Source: a virus. Taken from it: DNA of 42,456 nt. Below the pieces are notes generated by a model. The model saw nothing but the letters and a program-made list of their open reading frames with translations. It was not told the DNA's origin and did no database searches. Shown piece by piece: positions 29,705 through 39,051 of this stretch. The stretch is from positions 1-42,456 of IMG/VR virus record IMGVR_UViG_3300017697_000030. The stretch is one strand, 5' to 3'. Numbering within the stretch: position 1 is the stretch's first letter; every line of letters begins with the position of its first letter. The translations under genes were made by a program, and so were the position numbers.

Positions 29705-29725
29705 AGATCGAGAGAAGGAGCTGCT

Positions 29726-29881
29726 ATGGCTATAAGCCCTGAAGTTTTGAACACTACCTATCCAAACCCTGGGCTCAACCGGGCGGATTGGCGGAAGAAG
29801 AACCTGAAGAAAGTGGCTAAGAAGCTTCGCGCTAATGACCCTATGACGATCAAGAGCGGTCAGAAGCTGAAGACTTATTAA
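29726..29881 (+). CDS. Small basic protein whose N-terminus mimics the capsid protein
   Basis: 51 residues starting MAISPEVLNTTYPNPG, then LNRADWRKKNLKKVAKKLR. The first 11 residues match the major capsid protein start (MSISTEVLNTTF) at nine positions, but the rest is unrelated and basic. AAGGAG lies 5 nt before the ATG. It may be a partial duplication, or share a binding determinant with the capsid protein (inference). Confidence 0.7.
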   Translation: MAISPEVLNTTYPNPGLNRADWRKKNLKKVAKKLRANDPMTIKSGQKLKTY

Positions 29882-29899
29882 AATAAAACTACTAAATAG

Positions 29900-29928
29900 T
29901 TGCATCGATTATTTGAACGGTGTAGATT
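29900..29928 (+). promoter_or_regulatory. Candidate promoter for the capsid operon
   Basis: TTGCAT (29900-29905), 17-bp spacer, TAGATT (29923-29928). A DnaA-box-like TTTTCCACA follows at 29927-29935. Confidence 0.4.
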
Positions 29929-29949
29929 TTCCACAGCACCCGAAGTGTC

Positions 29950-30087
29950 GTTGAGTAGCCCGTAAGGAGCTCAACATAAAGGCGCATGCGGGCAGGCAAG
30001 ACAGCCCGGTCAGTTATGACTTTCAGGTTTTGTTTCTCGACTTCAAAGTCGGGGCGTAGAACTCGTTGTGAGCCTGCCGTCCCGCAT
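29950..30087 (+). ncRNA. Structured RNA leader upstream of the major capsid gene
   Basis: Hairpin GTTGAG/CTCAAC (29950-29975). A long-range stem of ATGCGGG (29986-29992) with CCCGCAT (30081-30087) is extended by CAGGC/GCCTG. An inner hairpin CGACT-TCAA-AGTCG is at 30038-30051. The 226-bp gap holds no gene, and the outer stem ends about 20 nt before the capsid ATG, so it may control translation or mRNA stability. Confidence 0.45.
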
Positions 30088-30107
30088 TTCAAAACAAGGT
30101 GCATTAA

Positions 30108-31166
30108 ATGTCCATCTCAACCGAAGTATTGAATACTACGTTTGCAGACCTTCGCGGTCCGCTCGTAAATTCTTTTGTTCGGAGCAATGAGCTGTTCGAT
30201 GCGCTGAACACCAAGGCTCGCATGCCCATGGAAGGCGGCTCGTTCATCGAGCGTTCCTTCAGTGGCGGTGCTCCAGCTCGCGGTGTCGGTGTATACGTCG
30301 GCGATGAGCTCCTCAACATGACCCGTCGCCAGCAGGTGAAGAAGTTCCAGGTGGAGCCTCATCGTCTCGTTGTCGCCGTCAACATCCCCAAGAAGGAACT
30401 CCAGATGAACAGCGGCAAGCTTGCTGTGGTTCGTCTTATCGAGGAGTACCCTCAGACGGTGATGGAAGGCGTCAAGGCTGACATCAACGCTTACATGCTT
30501 ACCGGCGCTAGCCGCGGCATCGTGTTCCAGACGGCTGAGCTGAAGGGTCTTATGACTCTGAACGGTCAGGTGTCGAGCGGTATCGGAACTGGTGTGACCA
30601 ATGGTCTACTGGACTTTGATACTCCCGCTAACCAGACGGACACGGTTCAGAACGTGGCAAAGAGCTCCAGCTATTTCCACTTCAACCAGAGTGCTGACAT
30701 CACCAGCTGGGCTAGCCACGGACTGACTCGTTTGCGTCAGGTTTACCGTCAAGCTGCTCACTATGCTGGCGGACCTGGCAAGGGACCAGATCTCTGCATC
30801 ATGGATGATGACACTTACGCCAACTTCGAGGCTTTCAAGCGCGATGCAGTCCGCATCCAGCTTATCGAAGACAAGACCGAGAAGAGCAACATGCTCGGAC
30901 TGGACCTTGGTGTGGCTAAGGTGTACTCCTCCCTGGACTTGGATCGGACCGCTTCGACCTTCTCTGGCGTAGCTAGCGACGGCGTTGCTTACATCCTCAA
31001 TACTGACTACATCGAGATGCCTATGCACGAGGCTCCAAACATCAGCGAGTTCAAGGAACGAGTTGGTGACCAGGACGTCGTCACAGCTATCTTCTCGATG
31101 CAGGCCAACCTTATCAGCACAAAGCTTCCGGCACAGGGTGTCGTGAGTGGCGGCGCTAGCGCTTAG
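30108..31166 (+). CDS. Major capsid protein (HK97-type fold)
   Basis: 352 residues. The pattern EVLNTTFADLRGPLVNSFVRSN, a strand-rich E-loop region with RQQVKKFQVEPHRLVVAVNI, a spine helix (VVRLIEEYPQTVMEGVKADINAYML) and a late P-domain/A-domain layout (DLCIMDDDTYANFEAFKRDAV) fits phage major capsid proteins. It forms the icosahedral shell. AAGGTG lies 6 nt before the ATG. A stop-adjacent decoration-like gene and a terminator follow, making a short, probably highly expressed unit. Confidence 0.85.
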   Translation: MSISTEVLNTTFADLRGPLVNSFVRSNELFDALNTKARMPMEGGSFIERSFSGGAPARGVGVYVGDELLNMTRRQQVKKFQVEPHRLVVAVNIPKKELQMNSGKLAVVRLIEEYPQTVMEGVKADINAYMLTGASRGIVFQTAELKGLMTLNGQVSSGIGTGVTNGLLDFDTPANQTDTVQNVAKSSSYFHFNQSADITSWASHGLTRLRQVYRQAAHYAGGPGKGPDLCIMDDDTYANFEAFKRDAVRIQLIEDKTEKSNMLGLDLGVAKVYSSLDLDRTASTFSGVASDGVAYILNTDYIEMPMHEAPNISEFKERVGDQDVVTAIFSMQANLISTKLPAQGVVSGGASA

Positions 31167-31175
31167 GAGGTCATT

Positions 31176-31697
31176 ATGGGAACTGTGAAAACTGACGCCC
31201 TTTCGGCAACGTACACTTCTGAGGCTTACCCCGTGGGTACTCGGTATGTGCAATCTGCTGACGAGGTAAACGCAGCCAACTCGACTCACTACGGTGACCG
31301 AGAGTGGATCTTCGTTTACAACGACGACTCTTCGGCTTTCGCTGAAGGTAACGTGATCATGCTGGATAACAGCGATTACGCTCCCTTCCACGGACTGCTC
31401 TCCACCGCGACACTGCATGTGTATCGGATTCTTGGAGTGGCGGCTCATGCGATTGCTGCAGGTTCTTATGGCTGGATTATCGCTAAGGGTGCGGGTGAAG
31501 TTCAGTGTGACGGTGGTGTTGCTCAGGGTGACCGTTTGGTTGCTCATGCAAGTACCGCGGGTATCGCTGATACAATCACTCTGAATGCCGATGCAACCAC
31601 CGACAACCTTGAGTGTGTCTTTGCTATGGCTCTTGAAGCCGATGCAGGGTCTTCTGCGGGAGACAAGGCCACTTGCTGGATCAACGGTGTGTGGTAG
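31176..31697 (+). CDS. Putative head decoration protein
   Basis: 173 residues, Ala/Gly/Thr-rich and almost entirely strand-like (GTRYVQSADEVNAANS, SYGWIIAKGAGEVQCDGGVA, GDRLVAHAST). The GW/I-AKGAGEVQ...GD pattern recalls small beta-rich capsid decoration proteins. It follows the capsid gene by 9 nt with AGGAGG before the ATG, and a strong terminator ends the unit. Confidence 0.65.
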   Translation: MGTVKTDALSATYTSEAYPVGTRYVQSADEVNAANSTHYGDREWIFVYNDDSSAFAEGNVIMLDNSDYAPFHGLLSTATLHVYRILGVAAHAIAAGSYGWIIAKGAGEVQCDGGVAQGDRLVAHASTAGIADTITLNADATTDNLECVFAMALEADAGSSAGDKATCWINGVW

Positions 31698-31719
31698 TTA
31701 GCTGATTCGTGATACATTA

Positions 31720-31754
31720 GGGTCGGGGCTCATTGGGCCCCGGCCCTTTTCTTT
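31720..31754 (+). terminator. Intrinsic terminator after the capsid unit
   Basis: 10-bp stem GGGTCGGGGC/GCCCCGGCCC (one T-G wobble), 7-nt loop, TTTTCTTT. The next gene starts 10 nt later, so its expression needs read-through or another promoter. Confidence 0.85.
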
Positions 31755-31763
31755 GGAGGGAAG

Positions 31764-33266
31764 ATGGACGTATCTCTTGGAGCTCTTCGCGAGCGTCTTC
31801 TGGAAATGCGAGCGTGGGATAGCTCTGGGTCTACGTTCGACAAGCGGGTTCGCTCTGCTTTGAACGTGGCTCTAGATCGTCTCGCGGGGGACGTTCCTGA
31901 AGCGCTTGTTCCCGACGAAGAGCATATCGTTCTGAACAAAGACACGGTCAGCGGAGATCATAACCTGGCGATTAACTACTACACAGATGACCGTATGCTC
32001 AAGATTACGGACACCGCTGGAGTCAATCTCGGCAACGCCTCCGTAAATGCAAAAGCGGCTACCTGGTACAGCAGCACGTTCAAGTCCGATGGGACTTGGG
32101 ACGGCATCATGCACCTGGAGGTAAAAGACACCGCGGGCACTTGGCACCGCAGGCAGTCCCGAGAGTGGTGGGTAGACGGAGAAGTTGTCTACGTTTCCAT
32201 CGACAGGCCTTGGCCTAATACGAACACGCTGATGACCTTTAGGATCTATCAGCCCGAGTTCTTCGTCAGCGACGATGTGATGCGCATTCTCGAGCCCATG
32301 AGGTTGTACGACAACACTCGTCAGCAAGTCTGGGCTATCGACACAGCGGGCGCCTATAGACAAGACATGGTGGATTTCCAGGGAGAGAGCACGGGCCGCC
32401 CCTATCGATTCTACCGCAACAGACATTTTCAGGTACAGGCGCCTCGTCGTGCTGCGCTGGCGCGTTTCCATCTGAAGTGGAACGGTCCCTGGCAACAAGG
32501 AAAGTTCTCCTTTGTCTACACCTATGTGTGGGGCAAGAGGGACGACGAGTGGCAGCAGTCTCCGATGGGGACGAACGACCCTGTCTGGGAGAGCGCGCCA
32601 TCGCCCGTGAGCAACGAGGTTGATCACGACTCTTTGAGCAGTGTCGGTAAAGCCATCAACATTCAGATGACGAACATCGATCAGATGACTGGCTTTGGGG
32701 TCACGGGGACTACTCGTAGATCTCACTCAGGATTCCGCCTCCGTATCTATGTTGCGCGCACGGACGTGAAGGAGTTCGGAGGAACAGCCACGGGATACAA
32801 CAACGTAGAGAAGTCAGGTGTTTATTACTTTCTCGCGGAGATTGACCCTGAGGACGTTACCCCTGACGCCAGCTATACGTGGGACGGCAGCGTCGTCCCT
32901 GACTACTATCGTCCGCTGAAGCACTCCACTGGGTACTACGCTTATAAGCCTTACCCTCATCAGGATGCTCGCTACGAGATCGACATGCGTGTCCTTAGGC
33001 TTCCGCCTAAGTTCATAGACGATCAAGACACCGCGCCGATTCAGCGAGACTCCGTGCCGGCGTTGTTGGAGCTGTCTCTATACTACTTGTGTCTTCAGGA
33101 CGGTGTAGACCAGAACGGCGCGCAGATGCACCTAAGAAGGTACGAAGAGCTGGCTAAGAAGTACCGTTTGAACTACGCTACACCAGGCAGGATTGTGGAG
33201 CCGGTGCCTCTCGGGGGACACTCCGGCAGAAGTCGATATGGTGTCTTCAGCACAAGCGACACCTGA
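31764..33266 (+). CDS. Virion protein, head-tail adaptor-like N-terminus
   Basis: 500 residues. The N-terminal ~50 (LGALRERLLEMRAWDSSGST, FDKRVRSALNVALDRLAGD) are helical and resemble adaptor or connector subunits that sit under the portal. The centre is aromatic and strand-rich with a possible fibronectin-like segment (FSFVYTYVWGKRDDEW, APSPVSNEV). The C-terminal helices (ALLELSLYYLCLQDG, LRRYEELAKKYRL) could complete an adaptor fold split by a large insertion. Assignment is tentative. Confidence 0.55.
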   Translation: MDVSLGALRERLLEMRAWDSSGSTFDKRVRSALNVALDRLAGDVPEALVPDEEHIVLNKDTVSGDHNLAINYYTDDRMLKITDTAGVNLGNASVNAKAATWYSSTFKSDGTWDGIMHLEVKDTAGTWHRRQSREWWVDGEVVYVSIDRPWPNTNTLMTFRIYQPEFFVSDDVMRILEPMRLYDNTRQQVWAIDTAGAYRQDMVDFQGESTGRPYRFYRNRHFQVQAPRRAALARFHLKWNGPWQQGKFSFVYTYVWGKRDDEWQQSPMGTNDPVWESAPSPVSNEVDHDSLSSVGKAINIQMTNIDQMTGFGVTGTTRRSHSGFRLRIYVARTDVKEFGGTATGYNNVEKSGVYYFLAEIDPEDVTPDASYTWDGSVVPDYYRPLKHSTGYYAYKPYPHQDARYEIDMRVLRLPPKFIDDQDTAPIQRDSVPALLELSLYYLCLQDGVDQNGAQMHLRRYEELAKKYRLNYATPGRIVEPVPLGGHSGRSRYGVFSTSDT

Positions 33267-33321
33267 TTTCTTGTTATGCTTGCTGTGCGCAATGACGCAT
33301 TAATCAAAACCAGAGGAACGA

Positions 33322-33792
33322 ATGTCTAAGCAAACGCAGGGATTGACTGCAATCCCGAGGCCCCAGCTGGGCGATCTAATGTATCGCCACACCCTTATTG
33401 GTCTTCGGGAGGAAGCCATGGTGGTGAGTATCAGCGGGCCAGAAACAGATCGCAGCATGTGGTCTTCTGTCATGATGACCAAGAACGGGGTCGAGTTCGT
33501 CGGTTCCGATCAAGAGCACCGAGGTAAGTACGACTGGGTACCGCTTTCTTGGCAGTATGACGAAGAGCGGAAGGCGTGGGTTTTGCCTAAGAACGCCGAG
33601 CAAGCTGTGTCGGATGCAAAGGCTGTAGATGCCAAGGACTGGGATCTACCTACTCCTGTAGCGGGCGAGAGGTACATGACCTGGAGGGCTCGTGCTCTTC
33701 GAGAGGTTCCTGGTCTTCGTGGAGCATCTGGAGCAAAAGACATCTTGTCGGACGCCTGGAAGGAGCGCGAGCAAGCCGCTCCTGCTAAGTAG
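33322..33792 (+). CDS. Hypothetical virion-region protein
   Basis: 156 residues, starting MSKQTQGLTAIPRPQLGDLM. Strand-rich centre and basic helical C-terminus (YMTWRARALREVPGL). No family recognised. GAGGA precedes the ATG; it lies between two large virion genes and ends 9 nt before the next. Confidence 0.6.
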   Translation: MSKQTQGLTAIPRPQLGDLMYRHTLIGLREEAMVVSISGPETDRSMWSSVMMTKNGVEFVGSDQEHRGKYDWVPLSWQYDEERKAWVLPKNAEQAVSDAKAVDAKDWDLPTPVAGERYMTWRARALREVPGLRGASGAKDILSDAWKEREQAAPAK

Positions 33793-33801
33793 GTAAGATA
33801 A

Positions 33802-35940
33802 ATGGCAGGACCTGCGAGCAACCAACCGATTAGCTTTATCGTCCCTGCGGGCGAAGAGCAGGTCCTGTATTCTGCCAGTGCGCTGTCTTACAAGGTTCAG
33901 AACCTGGAGCTGACTCCCGAGGGGACGCTCCGGTCTGTAATCGGCCCTACGCGCTACGAGCCTGATAGGACCGAGGATGAGGAAGGCACGACGCACGGAG
34001 CTCCGCACGGAATCTATCATGCGGGGCTCCTCGGCGGGATAGCCGATACCTTGATCGTTCGCATGGGGACAGAGCTCAAGAGACACGAGGGGTGGTCTCG
34101 GAGCTTTCGCACCTTGGTCACAGACCTGTCGAACGAGCACAGACCGATATATCCAGACCAGTTTACAATTCTAGGAAACGTCATCATCTGGACAAACGGC
34201 ATTGACCGAGCCAGAGCTATTGCTCACGATGGCATGGTGGTGCCTCTGGGTTTCGACCAGGCTCCGGGCCCTGCCTTTACAGAAGGTCCCCAGCAGCCTA
34301 ACCCTACAGACAGAGACACACTCTACTCAAATGCGCTGGGTTATTCTTGGCCGGGAAAGATCGGCACTATAGGGGATGTCCTTGACGGGCAGACGGGAGC
34401 TCTTCTTGCAGGTGGTTGGTATTACTACGTGCAGTGGGAGGACGTCTTCGGAAATCTTTCCGCGCTCTCTGCGCAGAGCGCCTTGGTTTCTGTAAAGACC
34501 CTGCAGGCAGATCCCTACACCGAAGGCTCAGCTGCGCTTGCCACGGAGATTGACGACCTGACCAGACAGTTTCTGGTAAGGGTGTCTGGTGATGCGCCCG
34601 AGCACGCAGTGGCTTTTAGACTGTACAGAACGCCCGACGTTAAGAACAAGAGCGTAGTTCCCCAACTACTTGCTCGGGTTTCGGGCAGCAAACAGTTCTT
34701 CTACCCAGACAACCTTCCCGATGCCGCCTTAGGTCCTGTTGCTCTTGAGACCGTGCCAGTCCCCGTGTTTCGCGTCATGTGTACACACCAGGGACGTCTT
34801 GTCATAGGGAACACGGTTGACGATCCTGGTGTGGTTCGCCGCTCACAGGTCGGTCTCCCGGGAACCTTTGCTGCGCAAGATTGGATCTACCCCGACTCCG
34901 GCGGGTCGGAAGTCACAGGGCTCGCCTCCCATAACGGTAAGCTTATTGCTTTTACCGAGAGCAGTACCTACGAGCTGGAAGATTTTGCTATACCTGTGCC
35001 GCTCGCTCAGGGAATCGGGTGTGTCGCGCCTCGATCTATAAAGGCGCTGCCCGACGGGACGTTGATCTGGCTTTCTCGCGACGGCTTCTACGGAATGAAG
35101 AACGGTGTGGTCAAGCACCTGAGCCGATCTATCAGCAGGACCATACGCAATTACATCAACAGGACGCGTATGCGGATGGCCGTGTCTGTGATAGATCCAA
35201 CGAGTGGAGAGTATCGTTGTGCATTAACTCCTGCGGGAGATGTGAATCAGTCCCTTCTTCTCTGCTTTGACGGAGCCCACTGGAAGCGCCAGAAGCTCGG
35301 CCTCCACATTGCCGACATCTGTCAGACGGATGACTACAGGCAGTTCGTTCTGGCAGCAGGCTCGCATCGGAAAGGCGCTGTCACGACAATAAAATCTGCT
35401 GCTCAAGTGGGCTCAGATAACTTCGAGCTCTCAACGAGTGTGGAGACCGTTGTCATAGACAAGAACGAAGTCTATGTCATGGACCGGGCAACCTCCGCTT
35501 ACAATCCTCCTGATAGAGAGATTATCTATCGCTCGGGTTGGATGCGCGGCGACAAGGTCGGTCTTACGCCGCTGCACATCCGTACTATGTACCTGGGTTT
35601 AGTAGACGCCTGGAACGGGAAGTTTACTATTCGATTCTACAGAAACGGTTCTTGGGCGGATGTTGTCAAGATGGAAGACGTCTTGTCCATCGGCCTGGAT
35701 GACGAGACGGGTGTTGTCGATGACATCACGGGTAAGGCAGTGCTCGGAGCAGCCAAGACACATGACCCTCGGTTGTTCTGGAGGCAGGTCCCGGTTGGTT
35801 TAGAGAACGCGTACTCCTGGGCTTTCGAGATAAGCGCGGACTTTCCTACCCGGCTGCACATCGCGTCGTTTGTTTTTGATATTACGACAGCCACGGCAGG
35901 TAATGTTCGCGGTCGAGTGCCTAAGCGCGACGATGTCTGA
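33802..35940 (+). CDS. Tail nozzle/tubular-B-like beta-propeller protein
   Basis: 712 residues. The N-terminus VQNLELTPEGTLRSVIGPTRY is the 'l..G.LR.r.G' opening of tail tubular B/nozzle proteins. Many blade-like repeats follow (GGSEVTGLASHNGKLIAFTE, RSIKALPDGTLIWLSRDGFYGM, QSLLLCFDGAHWKRQKL), as in beta-propellers. In T7-like phages this protein forms the tail tip below the adaptor. The final 100 residues are another strand-rich domain. Confidence 0.6.
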   Translation: MAGPASNQPISFIVPAGEEQVLYSASALSYKVQNLELTPEGTLRSVIGPTRYEPDRTEDEEGTTHGAPHGIYHAGLLGGIADTLIVRMGTELKRHEGWSRSFRTLVTDLSNEHRPIYPDQFTILGNVIIWTNGIDRARAIAHDGMVVPLGFDQAPGPAFTEGPQQPNPTDRDTLYSNALGYSWPGKIGTIGDVLDGQTGALLAGGWYYYVQWEDVFGNLSALSAQSALVSVKTLQADPYTEGSAALATEIDDLTRQFLVRVSGDAPEHAVAFRLYRTPDVKNKSVVPQLLARVSGSKQFFYPDNLPDAALGPVALETVPVPVFRVMCTHQGRLVIGNTVDDPGVVRRSQVGLPGTFAAQDWIYPDSGGSEVTGLASHNGKLIAFTESSTYELEDFAIPVPLAQGIGCVAPRSIKALPDGTLIWLSRDGFYGMKNGVVKHLSRSISRTIRNYINRTRMRMAVSVIDPTSGEYRCALTPAGDVNQSLLLCFDGAHWKRQKLGLHIADICQTDDYRQFVLAAGSHRKGAVTTIKSAAQVGSDNFELSTSVETVVIDKNEVYVMDRATSAYNPPDREIIYRSGWMRGDKVGLTPLHIRTMYLGLVDAWNGKFTIRFYRNGSWADVVKMEDVLSIGLDDETGVVDDITGKAVLGAAKTHDPRLFWRQVPVGLENAYSWAFEISADFPTRLHIASFVFDITTATAGNVRGRVPKRDDV

Positions 35941-35951
35941 GGAGAAATAAG

Positions 35952-37595
35952 ATGCCTTACATTTTTCCTAAAAGACAACTGCGAGCTCCTGATGTCTTAG
36001 ATCCAACAGAGCTGAATGAGGACTTCATTCCTGCTGTTGAGGTCGTGTGCGGCAAGCTAAACGCGCACAACATCGAGCAGACGTCTTCGCTTACTCTTGA
36101 GACGGACGGCTCCTCCACCCCTTACTACAAGTACTACCTGTCCGAGCAAGCTGCCGATCCCGGTTTTGGAGCCTCGGGGGCGCACACGCCGCCACGAGCG
36201 TCGGCTACTGATTATGAGCACATTATCAGAAACGACATGGAGTGGGACGCGATAGACTCGATGCGCGTTTCAGCAACAACCGGACTGTCCACGCTCTGGG
36301 TTACCGGTAGGGTCCAATATATCTGGTTGGGTTTTACCGCAGAGAATACCGAGCGAAGAACGATAACGGTGATAAACGCGGACGGTGACAAGGAAGCACA
36401 GTTAGTGTCTAGCACTATATCTGGACACCGGTGGAGTAAGGGAACAATACCCTGTCGTGTGCAGTTTGCTGTTCGAGTAAACGGGGCTGTCTTACCTCAC
36501 ACTGTTACAGGCAAGATCAATCCCTTTGAGCCTTCCGTGTTACCCGTGAAGGCTTTAAGTCAGCGCGTAGCCTCTTTGGATTCAAGCGGTAGCGCTGTAG
36601 CCGGTTCCCGGTTTCCTGGGCCCGGCATGGAGTGGGATAGCCAGGCGACTGCTTGCGGACCTGAGGTTTGCTCGATTCGTATAGGGACGGCGGTAGTTGT
36701 CCAGCCTGGAACGCACACGGTAGATATTGTAGCAAGAAGGGTCCCTCCTGTGGGCCAAGAGGTTTACTCAGGAACTGGCTTAGAGGACACGTCGAAGTGG
36801 GAAGAGAACTACGTCGCTGTCTTTAACAGATCGTTGTTTGTGCTGGACGTTCCTACCTTTCCTCCCACAGCTTCTAACGTAGTCAGCACGGTGGCAGACA
36901 CCTTTGATTCTGAGGAGACGATCAGCGCAAAGAGCCTCGGGTTAAATAAGATAGATGTTGCTCGGGACGCTCTGAACTCTCTTGAGGCAGGCTCTTTAGC
37001 CCGTGGGGCTTTGTGCAGAGATCACTTGCCTTCTGCTGTCGTAGCAAAGGCGACAACAGCGGTGACAGGAGACCCGGTGTCTGTGTCTGCCGACTACCCC
37101 GGCTGGTCCACAGCGACGAAGACTACCTCCAGCTCAGGGACAGGTTGGTATCTCCTGCGTGACGCGAGCTCTAATCAGCTTAAGACAAGCGTAGGGTTTT
37201 CCTTGGACACAACGTCTGTGTTTATTGTATTAGGAAACGCACACGTTCAGTCTCTACGAAACTCTACAACTAGCTCAGACCTGAACGAGTTCGGGTCTCT
37301 TGTTATTGGCTACGAAGACGCGGGCGGTGGTTTTCACATCATACCTGTTAGCGAGGCGTACATTAACCACTACGCAGCTCTGCACGGTTTAGTATCGACT
37401 GACCCTGATCATACTTTTAAAGAGCAGATCGACGTTCCGCTCTTTGCAGCTATCACCTCGGCGGACGTGTCTGCCGCAACGGGCGGCTCCGCTGTATCGC
37501 ACTTCGGCATCTACGCAGCGACGATGTCTGACGTCGGTCAACCCAAGCTGATGTTCCGTAGAGGTAACCTCAGCGTCATTCAGGTCATGGTGTGA
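35952..37595 (+). CDS. Virion structural protein, unassigned
   Basis: 547 residues, Thr/Ser/Val-rich and strand-dominated, with few charged runs. The N-terminal VLDPTELNEDF resembles VLDPDGHNDN in the next gene, which may be a shared attachment module. No enzyme motif seen; fiber, spike or tail-hub component are all possible. GAGGAG precedes the ATG. Confidence 0.6.
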   Translation: MPYIFPKRQLRAPDVLDPTELNEDFIPAVEVVCGKLNAHNIEQTSSLTLETDGSSTPYYKYYLSEQAADPGFGASGAHTPPRASATDYEHIIRNDMEWDAIDSMRVSATTGLSTLWVTGRVQYIWLGFTAENTERRTITVINADGDKEAQLVSSTISGHRWSKGTIPCRVQFAVRVNGAVLPHTVTGKINPFEPSVLPVKALSQRVASLDSSGSAVAGSRFPGPGMEWDSQATACGPEVCSIRIGTAVVVQPGTHTVDIVARRVPPVGQEVYSGTGLEDTSKWEENYVAVFNRSLFVLDVPTFPPTASNVVSTVADTFDSEETISAKSLGLNKIDVARDALNSLEAGSLARGALCRDHLPSAVVAKATTAVTGDPVSVSADYPGWSTATKTTSSSGTGWYLLRDASSNQLKTSVGFSLDTTSVFIVLGNAHVQSLRNSTTSSDLNEFGSLVIGYEDAGGGFHIIPVSEAYINHYAALHGLVSTDPDHTFKEQIDVPLFAAITSADVSAATGGSAVSHFGIYAATMSDVGQPKLMFRRGNLSVIQVMV

Positions 37596-37596
37596 T

Positions 37597-38409
37597 ATGA
37601 CGGTTATTACTCCGTATAACTACGTCGACGGGAACGTCCTTGACCCTGACGGGCACAACGACAACGTGTACTCGAGGCAGGCAGGAAGGGGCATCCAGTC
37701 AGAAGCTAATGGCGGTCTGAACTCTTTTAAGGCGGACTTTGCTGTTAAGAAAGAACATGTCTGGCCTGAAGAGGCCGTGCGTATACGACAAGACTCTGCT
37801 CTGGAGACTATAGATATCTTCAGCGACGCTCACGCAGACTCTGGAACTGCGAAGTACCGCGTAGTCGCCGGGTGTGCGGTAAAAGTATACGTGCCCTACG
37901 CGGCTACCTTGGCGCTTTGGGAGTGGTCTGTGTTTATCAGCCAGGCCAGGTTCTTTGTTCATCTTCAGGATCAGGTGTTCAGCCCAAAAGACGACGGGTC
38001 CGTGGCTGTTGCCGCAGTAACGTCTGAGCCTAACATTATCATTCGAGCTCGTTTGACGGACAGCGCTGGCACAGTGACGAACCTCCCGCACTCTAAGAGA
38101 TTGTTAGCACAGACTATCGGGTTTGATGACAAGTCTCCGTCCGGCTCTCTTCCGGATTCTTACGAAGATAGAGCTGCCCTGCACTTTGGAATGCACCATC
38201 TTCAAGAGTCTGTGGCCGCGGGGTGGCATGAGCTTTCTCTGACTGCTCATCAAGAGTTTGTAACTCACGAGGTAGACGACGATTCCCGAGAACTGTTCCA
38301 AGCAGAGCTTGCGCGCTCTAGAGGGCAGACCACGGTTAATAGAGATCACGTCTTTTATCAGAGAGCTAGCTTCGGTATTCGAAACGCACGCGTGCTCACT
38401 CTTCTCTAA
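37597..38409 (+). CDS. Virion structural protein, unassigned
   Basis: 270 residues. N-terminal YNYVDGNVLDPDGHNDNVYS is followed by strands (FDDKSPSGSLPDSYED and others). It starts 1 nt after the preceding stop with only a weak SD, so coupling is likely. Probably a partner of the 547-residue protein. Confidence 0.6.
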   Translation: MTVITPYNYVDGNVLDPDGHNDNVYSRQAGRGIQSEANGGLNSFKADFAVKKEHVWPEEAVRIRQDSALETIDIFSDAHADSGTAKYRVVAGCAVKVYVPYAATLALWEWSVFISQARFFVHLQDQVFSPKDDGSVAVAAVTSEPNIIIRARLTDSAGTVTNLPHSKRLLAQTIGFDDKSPSGSLPDSYEDRAALHFGMHHLQESVAAGWHELSLTAHQEFVTHEVDDDSRELFQAELARSRGQTTVNRDHVFYQRASFGIRNARVLTLL

Positions 38410-38442
38410 TCGAATACAATATATTTCCTGTTGGAGGAGAAT

Positions 38443-39051
38443 ATGCCTATTACTGCTGCGACTGTAGGAACTATCGCTGCCCTGGGGGCGGCTGAGGCGG
38501 CTGCTCCGTTAATCGGGCAGGGGATCGCCTCTTTAGGAGCTGCTGGGAGAGAGCGTCGAGCGATGTTTCGTGAGGCGATTGCTCGCAGGCAATCGGGTAA
38601 GTACGGCATGTCCCGTGCAGAAAAGGACCAGCTTCAAGAGGACCTTGCGGGCACTCCCTCCGCGGGAGACACGACGGGTTCCGTCGGTGTAGGCGTCGGT
38701 CCATCTGCTGGTCGCTTAGCGGCTGCTAATCAAGCTAAGCTTCGCGAAGCTATGGATATGCGAGCCAAGGCGCGCGGCAAGGTTAACGAGCTGTCTCAGC
38801 AGAGGGCACTTGCTCAGAAGACAGCAGACGATCAGTTGATTAATCAGCGTGCGCTTGATGCGCAGAAGCTCGGCGCAGCGATCGCAGATACTGCAGTAGC
38901 CGCCGGCACAGGCGCTTACGCCGACGTTAAGGAAGGGCGAGAAGCTCGTGCGAGACAAGGGGTCGAAGCTATCCTTGAGCTAGACCCCGCTGCGCAGGCG
39001 GCAGCAAAGACCGCGGCGAGTACAGCGAGAGCCGTGGGAGGAGTAGGGTAA
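38443..39051 (+). CDS. Ala-rich virion or assembly protein
   Basis: 202 residues. An Ala/Gly-rich hydrophobic N-terminus (GTIAALGAAEAAAPLIGQGIAS), then helical, basic segments. GGAGGAG precedes the ATG at 38443. Similar composition is seen in internal virion proteins that enter the host envelope, but no family is recognised. TAATG overlap with the next gene. Confidence 0.6.
   Translation: MPITAATVGTIAALGAAEAAAPLIGQGIASLGAAGRERRAMFREAIARRQSGKYGMSRAEKDQLQEDLAGTPSAGDTTGSVGVGVGPSAGRLAAANQAKLREAMDMRAKARGKVNELSQQRALAQKTADDQLINQRALDAQKLGAAIADTAVAAGTGAYADVKEGREARARQGVEAILELDPAAQAAAKTAASTARAVGGVG

Noticed and set aside
30606-31547. 313-codon minus-strand ORF opposite the capsid gene
   Set aside because: Shadow of the capsid/decoration genes; no SD and no family pattern.
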